Below are positions 1 to 5,266 of a DNA stretch of 5,266 bases, piece by piece (positions within the stretch are counted from its first letter, which is position 1; each line of letters starts with the position of its first letter). The DNA is from Methanobacteriota archaeon (GTDB lineage: Archaea; Thermoplasmatota; Poseidoniia; Poseidoniales; Thalassarchaeaceae), in the NCBI GenBank assembly GCA_002725475.1, contig PBPH01000027.1, forward strand, positions 1 to 5,266, given 5' to 3'. Under the pieces are notes generated by a model. The model was given only the letters and a program-made list of their open reading frames with translations. It had not been told where the DNA came from and made no database searches. Made by a program: the position numbers and the translations under genes.

Positions 1-463
1 CCCAAGTATATGTCCCATCAGGACATCCTTCTTTGCAGATATATCCGATATGTATGTGGTTATCATCAGCAGTGGTATCATCAGTATTTTCACATGCTGG
101 AATAAAGAAATTCACACCCTCAGAGTCATTCATTGTAAAATTTCTAACTAAATGGCAATCGCTATCAGTGAGCACAGCGGTTCCATTATCACTTACAGAG
201 TCTTTACCAGACTCATATTCTCCTTCCATTACAACTACTAAATAGCCACCTTCGGAATAGCCGGACAATTCTAGTTCTACATCTGTTCCCTCGTATATTT
301 GGGCTTCTTCAATATTATTAATGCCATCACCAGCCCAATACATCATCACCCCAGAGAGTATCATTACAATAACTCCTAAAGGAATCATTATCTTGCCGCT
401 TATATGCATAAATTTCGGATAATGTATCAATACATGAACCATTCTCTTATTTGTAAAAACCAT
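1..463 (-). CDS. Membrane-anchored protein of unknown function (partial, C-terminus off the left edge)
   Basis: Reading the reverse strand from the ATG at 463 gives 154 uninterrupted codons to the window edge, so the gene is partial at its 3' end. I do not recognise the family. A short N-terminal stretch with several basic residues (about 1-24) precedes one hydrophobic segment (about 25-43, IMIPLGVIVMILSGVMMYW), then a polar, acidic, beta-rich region follows. The positive charge before the helix suggests the N-terminus is inside and the rest outside. The outer part has four cysteines (103, 124, 143, 147; the last two as CKEGC), which could form disulfides, and three N-glycosylation-type sequons (NGT at 93, NFT at 109, NDS at 112). 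In-frame Met8 and Met19 are alternative starts, and no Shine-Dalgarno motif decides between them. The gene is divergent from the peptidase gene. A second membrane helix could lie beyond the edge. Confidence 0.72.
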   Translation of the reverse strand, partial: MVFTNKRMVHVLIHYPKFMHISGKIMIPLGVIVMILSGVMMYWAGDGINNIEEAQIYEGTDVELELSGYSEGGYLVVVMEGEYESGKDSVSDNGTAVLTDSDCHLVRNFTMNDSEGVNFFIPACENTDDTTADDNHIHIGYICKEGCPDGTYTW

Positions 464-474
464 CTCGCCTAAGT
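464..474. promoter_or_regulatory. 11-bp divergent gap between two start codons
   Basis: The minus-strand ATG (463) and the plus-strand ATG (475) are only 11 bp apart. No ribosome-binding motif is visible on either side, so leaderless or very short-leader transcripts are likely. Any TATA/BRE elements must lie inside the neighbouring coding sequences. For the peptidase gene, A/T-rich candidates are CTTATTT at about 446-452 and TTATATGC at about 399-406. The second is part of an 8-bp palindrome, TATGCATA, at 403-410. These promoter assignments are weak. Confidence 0.35.
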
Positions 475-1899
475 ATGGCAGCAACTGATGTAATTGATTG
501 GGAACAACTTTCAGAATTTTCTGAACGTATGTGGGAAGAATCGGCTTTACCAAGTTTGTGTGAATTTATTGAGATTCCTGCACTATCTCCTGCCTTTGAT
601 TCAAACTGGTCAGAAAATGGTTATCTCGATGCTACAATTGACTTATTTGTTGGTTGGTTAGAATCAGTGCAAATCAAAGGACTCAGTGTGTCAATTCACT
701 CTTTAGAGGGAAAAACCCCTCTTCTTTTGCTAGATGTTGAGGGTTCAATACCTGGTGAAGTATTGTTCTATTCACACCTCGATAAGCAACCAGAATTTGT
801 TGGTTGGTCAGAGGGTAAAGGACCTTGGATTCCTGTGCGTGAAGACCCCTGGTTATTTGGACGTGGTTCGGTAGATGATGGATACGGTGGATATTGTGGA
901 ATTATCTCATTAATGGCACTTCAAGAGCAAGGGATTCCCCACCCCCGTTGTAGATTTTTAATTGAGACATGCGAAGAAAGTGGCTCTCCAGATTTACCAG
1001 CATATCTAACAGAGTTGAAAGAAGACTTAGGGACTCCTGATTTGGTTATTGTACTTGATTCAGGGCTTGGTGATTACGAACGCCTTTGGATTACAGAAAG
1101 TTTGAGAGGATTAGTCGGTGGCACTCTTACAGTAGCGGTAACATCTGAAGGTGTTCATTCAGGAATGGCTAGTGGTGTCATTCCGTCTTCATTTAGGATT
1201 GCTAGGAATTTACTTTCACGTCTTGAAGATGAAGAAACAGGGGAAATAATACCAGATTGGCTTCATACTGATTTATCAAAACAATTGTATTCTGATGCCG
1301 GCGAAATAGTTGATGTATTGGGGGATGCAATAGTAACAGACTTTCCATTCTTAGATGGGGTACAACCTCAACATTCAGATCTAGTAGAAGCATTATTGGC
1401 ACAGAACTGGAAACCGACCCTTTCAATTACGGGAGCTGATGGTCTTCCATCTCTTGCAAACGCAGGTAACGTTTTGCGAACTCATACGTCCCTGAAAGTT
1501 AGTGTCAGAATACCTCCTGGTGTAGAATCAGAGCCAGCATCTGAAAAATTGAAACAATTGTTCGAGGAGAACCCTCCATTCGGCGCTAATGTAGTGTTTG
1601 ATCTTGATGCCGCTGCTAACGGTTTTTCTGCACCTCAAATACCTAGTGTAATTGCCCAAGCAATTGATGTTGCTAGCACCCATTCCTTTGGAAAAGGATC
1701 AATGCCGTTTTACGAAGGTGGCACGATTCCATTCCTTGCGATGATGCAGGAATCTTATCCCGATGCTCGTTTCCTAGTTACCGGTTGTGCTGGTCCTGGT
1801 AATAATGCACATGGGCCCGATGAAAAACTACACATCCCCACAGTTAAATCAGTTACACAATGTGTAGCCGCAGTTCTTGCAGCAATGGCTGATAATTGA
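475..1899 (+). CDS. M20-family metallopeptidase (dipeptidase / CNDP2-like zinc hydrolase)
   Basis: Cytoplasmic di-metal hydrolase of 474 residues, the usual length for M20 dipeptidases; no signal peptide or membrane helix is visible. The catalytic set appears complete by comparison with human CNDP2 as I remember it. HLDKQP supplies metal ligand H101 and D103, GRGSVDD supplies the bridging D134, CEESGS supplies the general base E167 and ligand E168, VLDSG supplies D195, and GNNAHGPDE near the C-terminus supplies H446. SLRGLVGG (209-216) leads into the lid/dimerisation domain, which includes VHSGMASG (H228) and extends to about residue 380. EGGTIPF (414-420) matches the substrate-binding region EGGSIP of CNDP2. 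The Lys usual after the bridging Asp (DDKG) is replaced by DDGYGG, which I recall as a trait of one bacterial-type M20 subfamily. The likely role is cleavage of dipeptides or N-acyl amino acids; the exact substrate cannot be read. Start 475 leaves the conserved WEESALPSL helix intact; Met19 (529) is a less likely start. Confidence 0.93.
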   Translation: MAATDVIDWEQLSEFSERMWEESALPSLCEFIEIPALSPAFDSNWSENGYLDATIDLFVGWLESVQIKGLSVSIHSLEGKTPLLLLDVEGSIPGEVLFYSHLDKQPEFVGWSEGKGPWIPVREDPWLFGRGSVDDGYGGYCGIISLMALQEQGIPHPRCRFLIETCEESGSPDLPAYLTELKEDLGTPDLVIVLDSGLGDYERLWITESLRGLVGGTLTVAVTSEGVHSGMASGVIPSSFRIARNLLSRLEDEETGEIIPDWLHTDLSKQLYSDAGEIVDVLGDAIVTDFPFLDGVQPQHSDLVEALLAQNWKPTLSITGADGLPSLANAGNVLRTHTSLKVSVRIPPGVESEPASEKLKQLFEENPPFGANVVFDLDAAANGFSAPQIPSVIAQAIDVASTHSFGKGSMPFYEGGTIPFLAMMQESYPDARFLVTGCAGPGNNAHGPDEKLHIPTVKSVTQCVAAVLAAMADN

Positions 1900-1939
1900 C
1901 AAATTCAGTAATTTTATTGGCTGTAAATTCACTATTTGA

Positions 1940-1958
1940 GCCGCCCCTATGGGGCGGC
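1940..1958. repeat. Perfect GC-rich hairpin after the peptidase gene
   Basis: GCCGCCCC (1940-1947), loop TAT (1948-1950), GGGGCGGC (1951-1958): an 8-bp perfect stem with a 3-nt loop, strikingly GC-rich in an A/T-rich gap. It lies 40 bp after the peptidase stop. No T-run follows on either strand, so it is not a classical intrinsic terminator. It could protect the mRNA 3' end, be a dispersed palindromic repeat, or be a processing site. The only T-rich stretch nearby, ATTTTATT at 1911-1918, lies before it. Confidence 0.7.
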
Positions 1959-1960
1959 GG

Positions 1961-1966
1961 CTATAT
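1961..1966 (+). promoter_or_regulatory. Possible TATA box for the coiled-coil/hydrolase pair
   Basis: CTATAT sits directly after the GC-rich hairpin. With the archaeal spacing of about 26 bp from box centre to transcription start, initiation would fall near 1990, giving a leader of about 11 nt before the ATG at 2002. This fits 2002 better than the earlier in-frame start candidates. The match is short, and the organism's consensus is not known from this window. Confidence 0.3.
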
Positions 1967-1969
1967 CAA

Positions 1970-1991
1970 TGACAAGCGAGTGGGCTTGTCA
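1970..1991. repeat. Second perfect hairpin just before the coiled-coil gene
   Basis: TGACAAGC (1970-1977), loop GAGTGG (1978-1983), GCTTGTCA (1984-1991): an 8-bp perfect stem with a 6-nt loop, 11 bp after the first hairpin and 10 bp before the ATG at 2002. It could be an operator-type palindrome or an RNA hairpin in the leader. Part of its right arm, TTGTCAA (1986-1992), is also the reverse complement of TTGACAA at 1896-1902, which overlaps the peptidase stop; that may be chance. Confidence 0.55.
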
Positions 1992-2001
1992 AGTGGTCAA
2001 T

Positions 2002-2655
2002 ATGTCAGGGGACGACGAAGGTACAGTAACGCCTGAACTCCGTGTTCGTCAGTTGGAGGAAGAACTCTCCCAACAAATCGAACGTGTAACTAAGGTGTAC
2101 AGCGCTTTTGAGCAAGCAGAGAAGGAAATTGTTCAACTTAAAGCAGAGATTGAAGTACTTGAAAAAGAGGTAATTGACAAAGAGATTGAGCGTGAAGGTC
2201 TTGAACAATTACTTGGAGAGAAGGACCATCGTATTCGTGATCTTGAATTATCTGGTGCAAAACGTGGAAAACAAGTAGATCATCTCGAGCCAGAGCTTGA
2301 GAAAATGGAAGAAAAATTCACTCGTGAAAAGGAACGACTTACTAGGGTATTTGAGATAGCAGAGGAGTTAGATAACGATTTACGATTGGCTGTTGCAGAA
2401 TTGAAAGCCAGAGATGATTGGTATGTTGATCACATGAGAGTCTTCGAAGACCTCAATGCAGCAATCAAGCGGAGATACGAAATGATTGAAGCAGCAGTAG
2501 ATGCAGAGCGCAAGAGTCAACACATGCAACGCGCAATTAATGAGAAATTGCAGGAAGCAATGGATGCACGTTCAGAAGAAGCAGCCGAAAATGCAGAAGC
2601 TGCCGAGGCAGCAGCAGAAGTCGAAGCAGCAGTTGAAGTCACTGAAGAGGAATGA
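2002..2655 (+). CDS. Acidic coiled-coil protein of unknown function
   Basis: From the ATG at 2002 this is a 217-residue soluble protein with no signal peptide, membrane helix or catalytic motif that I recognise. After a short acidic lead (MSGDDEGTVTPE), long Glu/Lys/Leu heptad-like stretches run from about residue 13 to 135, with a likely break near GAKRGKQ (85-91). A less repetitive segment follows (about 138-175, including ARDDWYVDHMRVFEDLNA), which may be the conserved functional patch. The protein ends in an Ala/Glu-rich tail (192-217). The reading frame is open back to a TTG at 1936, but that codon lies before the GC-rich hairpin. The ATG at 1969 would place the second hairpin inside the gene, so 2002 is preferred. 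The stop overlaps the next start as ATGA, implying co-transcription and translational coupling with the membrane hydrolase. A scaffold or partner role is inference only. Confidence 0.8.
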   Translation: MSGDDEGTVTPELRVRQLEEELSQQIERVTKVYSAFEQAEKEIVQLKAEIEVLEKEVIDKEIEREGLEQLLGEKDHRIRDLELSGAKRGKQVDHLEPELEKMEEKFTREKERLTRVFEIAEELDNDLRLAVAELKARDDWYVDHMRVFEDLNAAIKRRYEMIEAAVDAERKSQHMQRAINEKLQEAMDARSEEAAENAEAAEAAAEVEAAVEVTEEE

Positions 2656-3782
2656 ACCATCTAGGTGGTCATACTTTGAGCCAACAATCTGAATCTTCAG
2701 GTAATGATAATCAGGATTCTGATGATGAACTTAGCGCAGCAGTTGAAGCTGTTGATGAATCTGAAATTTCTAGAGATGAAGATACTCCTTTCGTACTAAC
2801 TAGAACCCGTAAGGTGTTGGTAGTAGTCGGGACTATTCTACTCGTTCTTCCAATAGTTGTTTATCTAGCCATTGGATGGCAGATTTATGTCACTCTTGCA
2901 ACCGCCGAACCAGGATATGGAGACCAAACAGGACACAGTCCTGCTAATTTCAACGTGACATGGGATGTTCACAAAGAAATGGATATGTCATCATATTTCA
3001 TGGAAAATTATTCTGAAATCACAATTCAAAGTAGAACTGAAGGTATCGAGCTTTCAGGTTGGTGGGTTCCAGCCGAAGAAAACGTTCCCCAACCCGCACC
3101 GACGGTGATTATACAGCACGGATTACGTTCATCCAAGGCGACATATCAAGTTTTGATGAGTGCTGGAATGTTACATCGAAATGGCTTCAATACTGTAATG
3201 ATTGATTTAAGAGACCATGGAATGAGTACTATTGAAGACAACCGAGTTAGTATTGGTACCAAGGAATATATCGATGTCATGTCTCTTGTAGATTGGCTAA
3301 TTGAAAACAAATCGATTCCAGAGAATAAGATTGGTATGCTTGGCAATTCAATGGGTGCGGGAACAGCAGCAATTGCCTTTGGTCAAGATACAAGAATCCA
3401 AGCGATTGTTCTTGATTCCGGATACTTGGATTTAGAAATCATAGTTGAGGAAGAATTAGCTAGGGAGAATTACCCCACTTGGTTGTCTAAGGGAACTCTG
3501 TTTTCAGCTTGGTTGTTTGGAGGTGAAGCACTGTTAGAACCATCGCCAACTAGTGCCTTTGAGGAGGCAGGTCAAAGGCCAATCTACATTATTCATGGTA
3601 GAACTGATGGTAGAGTCGATGTACATCATTCAGAGGACATGGTTGAACTCGCAGAAGAGTTGAATGTCAATGCTACAGCATGGTTTTTGGAAGACACGGG
3701 TCACGTTGAGGCGAAACTCCTATTTCCTCAAGAGTATGAACAACGCATAGTGTCATTCTTTAATTCAGCACTTGAAAATTAA
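2652..3782 (+). CDS. Membrane-anchored alpha/beta hydrolase, exported catalytic domain
   Basis: 376 residues. A long acidic, Ser/Asp-rich N-terminal segment (1-49) and a basic TRTRK precede one hydrophobic helix (about 54-78). By the positive-inside rule, the catalytic domain lies outside the cell. The hydrolase fold shows oxyanion-region QHG (155-157), DLRDHG (185-190), nucleophile elbow GNSMG with Ser233, a likely acid Asp319 in HGRTDGRV, and a likely His351 in DTGHVEA, so the triad looks complete. The layout resembles single-helix serine hydrolases of the YqkD/FrsA-like type (esterase, acyl hydrolase or peptidase); the substrate is unknown. Three sequons (NVT at 101, NYS at 119, NAT at 340) all fall in the predicted outer part. 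The ATG overlaps the coiled-coil stop. An in-frame TTG at 2676, preceded by AGGTGG (2663-2668), is a credible alternative start that would drop eight residues. The stop overlaps that of the convergent acyltransferase gene. Confidence 0.88.
   Translation: MNHLGGHTLSQQSESSGNDNQDSDDELSAAVEAVDESEISRDEDTPFVLTRTRKVLVVVGTILLVLPIVVYLAIGWQIYVTLATAEPGYGDQTGHSPANFNVTWDVHKEMDMSSYFMENYSEITIQSRTEGIELSGWWVPAEENVPQPAPTVIIQHGLRSSKATYQVLMSAGMLHRNGFNTVMIDLRDHGMSTIEDNRVSIGTKEYIDVMSLVDWLIENKSIPENKIGMLGNSMGAGTAAIAFGQDTRIQAIVLDSGYLDLEIIVEEELARENYPTWLSKGTLFSAWLFGGEALLEPSPTSAFEEAGQRPIYIIHGRTDGRVDVHHSEDMVELAEELNVNATAWFLEDTGHVEAKLLFPQEYEQRIVSFFNSALEN
2663..2668 (+). promoter_or_regulatory. Shine-Dalgarno-like AGGTGG pointing to an alternative TTG start
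   Basis: AGGTGG lies 7 nt before the in-frame TTG at 2676 inside the hydrolase reading frame. It is among the better ribosome-binding-like motifs next to any start in this window. It raises the possibility that translation begins at TTG 2676 (MSQQSESS...) rather than at the overlapping ATG 2652. Because the sequence also encodes the Leu-Gly-Gly of the longer version, chance is possible. Confidence 0.3.
3779..3782. other. TTAA palindrome supplying both convergent stop codons
   Basis: The plus-strand hydrolase stops with TAA at 3780-3782, and the minus-strand acyltransferase stops with TAA at 3781-3779. The genes therefore overlap tail to tail by 4 bp. There is no intergenic space for a terminator, so transcripts from each side must extend into the antisense of the other gene. 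Confidence 0.9.
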
Positions 3783-4510
3783 TTGGGTTTTGTTCCATCA
3801 GCTAGCCGAATACATTTTGCTGGGATTCCACCCCATATTTCTTTATCAGGTATTTCAGTAAATTTGGGTAGAACAGATCTACTTGCAATTACGGCACCAT
3901 CTCCAATAATACAACCTGGATTAATTTGTGCAGCAGTGCCAATAACAACATTAGAACCAATTCGAATTTTTGCAAGGTGAATCCCGTCTTTTTCGAAAAG
4001 GTGTCCGTTGATTACGGCATTACCACCAATCACTGTATCAGATCCAATTTCAACCATGAAACAGTCATTGATTAATGGTGAATTGAGTTGGGAACCTTTA
4101 CCAATTTTACATCCCATCATTCTATAATACGTATTTCCAACAAATGACGGAACCATCCATTTCAACGCAGGTAAAGCTAGTCGGTGAAATAGTGAGAGAA
4201 AGGCCCAATGTATTGTCATCCAACTTTCAGTTGGGGCTCTAACTTCTTCAAGCCTAGGGCGAATCATTCGACCGAGTATTCCAATTATCAGCAAATCAGT
4301 GAAACACCAAAGCATCATACCAATTCCAAGTGTTGCCCCAAGTGCAATTGCACGCTGCCAAATTTCCAATGTAGAAGTCGCATCACCTACCATCCAATAT
4401 AGGTAAATTGCAGGGGCTGCAGCGAGTCCCCATAGGATGAACCCAAGGGGCGTGACAAGAATCGAAAGTATGCCCTGAATCCAGCGAAATCCCGCCAATG
4501 GTTTCTTCAT
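3779..4510 (-). CDS. Membrane-bound hexapeptide-repeat (left-handed beta-helix) acyltransferase
   Basis: 243 residues. Two hydrophobic segments (about 12-40 and 54-80) form a membrane anchor. An amphipathic, hydrophobic stretch (about 98-122) leads into a left-handed beta-helix at about 125-232, seen as imperfect hexapeptide turns such as VEIGSDTVIGGNAVI, KIRIGSNVVIG and CIIGDGAVIA, ending in the typical WGGIPAKCI cap. H170 in NGHLFEKDG is a candidate catalytic or conserved residue. The series FVGNTYYRMMGCKIG, then INDCFMVEIG, then NGHLFEKDG, resembles the C-terminal membrane domain that ends some non-ribosomal peptide synthetases (polylysine-synthetase type), here as a small stand-alone protein. 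This likeness is from memory. The role may be acyl or acetyl transfer to a membrane lipid, sugar or peptide on the inner face; the substrate is unknown. The start ATG (4510-4508) overlaps the upstream transporter stop as ATGA, indicating one operon. Confidence 0.86.
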   Translation of the reverse strand: MKKPLAGFRWIQGILSILVTPLGFILWGLAAAPAIYLYWMVGDATSTLEIWQRAIALGATLGIGMMLWCFTDLLIIGILGRMIRPRLEEVRAPTESWMTIHWAFLSLFHRLALPALKWMVPSFVGNTYYRMMGCKIGKGSQLNSPLINDCFMVEIGSDTVIGGNAVINGHLFEKDGIHLAKIRIGSNVVIGTAAQINPGCIIGDGAVIASRSVLPKFTEIPDKEIWGGIPAKCIRLADGTKPN

Positions 4511-5266
4511 TCAATCACTTCTTCAGTAACTACTTCTCCACTGTTGCGAGCATCTTCTTCTTGAGCTACGCGTATGCCTTCTTCAACATCGACCTTACTG
4601 GTCAGATAGGTACCTGCTAGAATGACAATTGTGATGGACAACAATGCAACTCGACTATCGAATGCCGTGCTGGCGATCCCGTATAGGAATGTACCAACCA
4701 TCGCCGCCGATTTTCCTAGGAACCCGAAGAAACCGAAGAATTCGGATGTTCGGGTCTTGGGGGTCAATTGCGAGAACATTGCTCGAGCCTGAGCGCCTGC
4801 TGAACCCATGGCACATCCAACAAACAATCCGAGGACAATCCATTGCAAAGAGACACTGATGCCGAGTGGCGCCCATACCATACTGCGCATGGTTGAAGCC
4901 CACCAATCGACAGGTCCTCCTTGATCCACAATTGTTGGGTGGACATCTCCAACTTCCGAAGCGCCCGCAATGGTCGAATTATTTGAACCACCAACGATGA
5001 TGATGGAGAATCTATGTTCATCCGTCTCATCGAAAGCGGATACAAGCGCAATTGCCTGCTCCTCTGTGATGGTCTTGACCTCATTTTCCTCAATTGTGGC
5101 TTGACCGGCAAGGAACGATGCCCCAAAGATACCAACCCCTACGAGTAGGAATGCAGCAAGCACACCCATCCACCCCATGTTTCTTTCATTGAACCACATG
5201 AGACCTTTTCCAAGTACAGCCAACATCACTAAGATGAACAAACAGACCATCAATCCCGTCCCCAAA
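4507..5266 (-). CDS. MFS transporter, Atg22/UMF1-like (partial, N-terminus off the right edge)
   Basis: The frame is open to the right edge, so only the C-terminal part (about 252 residues) is present. The first in-window codons are not a trusted start. Hydrophobic segments (numbered from 5265) are at about 3-24, 32-53, 135-156, 177-199 and 205-222, consistent with the last membrane helices of a 12-helix MFS protein. The stretch GSAGAQARAMFSQLTPK followed by SEFFGFFGFLGKSA (174-187) matches the signature I recall for the UMF1/Atg22 group, as does the ending VDVEEGIRVA after the last helix. A non-membrane loop of about 80 residues (55-134), rich in polar residues and containing HPT and DWW, separates two helices; by normal MFS topology it would be outside. 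The tail is acidic. UMF1/Atg22 relatives are linked to amino-acid or small-molecule efflux, but substrates are largely unknown. The gene is translationally coupled to the acyltransferase downstream. Confidence 0.85.
   Translation of the reverse strand, partial: LGTGLMVCLFILVMLAVLGKGLMWFNERNMGWMGVLAAFLLVGVGIFGASFLAGQATIEENEVKTITEEQAIALVSAFDETDEHRFSIIIVGGSNNSTIAGASEVGDVHPTIVDQGGPVDWWASTMRSMVWAPLGISVSLQWIVLGLFVGCAMGSAGAQARAMFSQLTPKTRTSEFFGFFGFLGKSAAMVGTFLYGIASTAFDSRVALLSITIVILAGTYLTSKVDVEEGIRVAQEEDARNSGEVVTEEVIE

Noticed and set aside
33..245. 70-codon plus-strand reading frame
   Set aside because: It lies antisense to the longer minus-strand gene, whose translation shows a clear membrane helix and ordered polar domain. 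The plus-strand product has no recognisable features.
1202..1426. Minus-strand frame inside the peptidase gene
   Set aside because: It is antisense to the middle of a fully conserved M20 enzyme, and its hydrophobic composition is what antisense frames commonly give.
1940..1958. GC-rich hairpin as an intrinsic terminator
   Set aside because: No T-run follows the stem on either strand, so a bacterial-type terminator is not supported. It is kept as an unexplained hairpin.
2005..2208. Minus-strand frame opposite the coiled-coil gene
   Set aside because: Its Leu/Phe-rich product is the expected antisense of Glu/Lys codons.
2501..2692. Plus-strand frame spanning the coiled-coil/hydrolase junction
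   Set aside because: The Gln/Lys-rich product is a frame-shifted reading of the Ala/Glu tail. The two real genes already account for this DNA with an ATGA overlap.
4655..5135. Two minus-strand frames of 83 and 123 codons inside the transporter gene
   Set aside because: They are same-strand shifted frames of the MFS gene, which shows clear helices and the FFGFFGFLGK signature in its own frame.
5263..5265. TTG as the real start of the transporter
   Set aside because: The protein would begin in the middle of an MFS fold. The frame is open to the edge, so the gene is truncated by the window.

Overview
The window most resembles a contig from an uncultured marine archaeon, probably Marine Group II Euryarchaeota (Poseidoniales). 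This is inferred from moderate A+T content, tightly packed genes, little Shine-Dalgarno signal at most starts, short or absent leaders, acidic proteins, and a mix of membrane-anchored exported proteins with bacterial-type enzymes. A bacterial origin cannot be excluded from the sequence alone. I see no rRNA, tRNA, CRISPR array, insertion sequence or phage gene.

Layout from left to right. A minus-strand gene runs off the left edge and starts at 463; it encodes a membrane-anchored protein with a Cys-containing outer domain. Only 11 bp away, a plus-strand gene begins in the opposite direction and encodes a complete M20-family metallopeptidase (475-1899). A 102-bp gap (1900-2001) holds two consecutive perfect hairpins. 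It is followed by a coiled-coil protein (2002-2655) whose stop overlaps, as ATGA, the start of a membrane-anchored alpha/beta hydrolase (2652-3782).

The right part is on the minus strand: an Atg22/UMF1-type MFS transporter that enters from the right edge, followed through another ATGA overlap by a small membrane-bound hexapeptide-repeat acyltransferase (4510 down to 3779). The two gene runs meet tail to tail at a TTAA palindrome that supplies both stop codons.

Functionally, a peptidase that probably acts on small peptides, an uncharacterised coiled-coil/exported-hydrolase pair, and a transporter/acyltransferase pair suggest peptide use and cell-envelope chemistry. No single pathway can be proven. 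I found no clear new defence or mobile system. The most notable items are the coupled coiled-coil/hydrolase pair, the stand-alone NRPS-terminal-domain-like acyltransferase coupled to a transporter, and the tandem hairpins. Protein families were assigned from remembered motifs, not from a database search.
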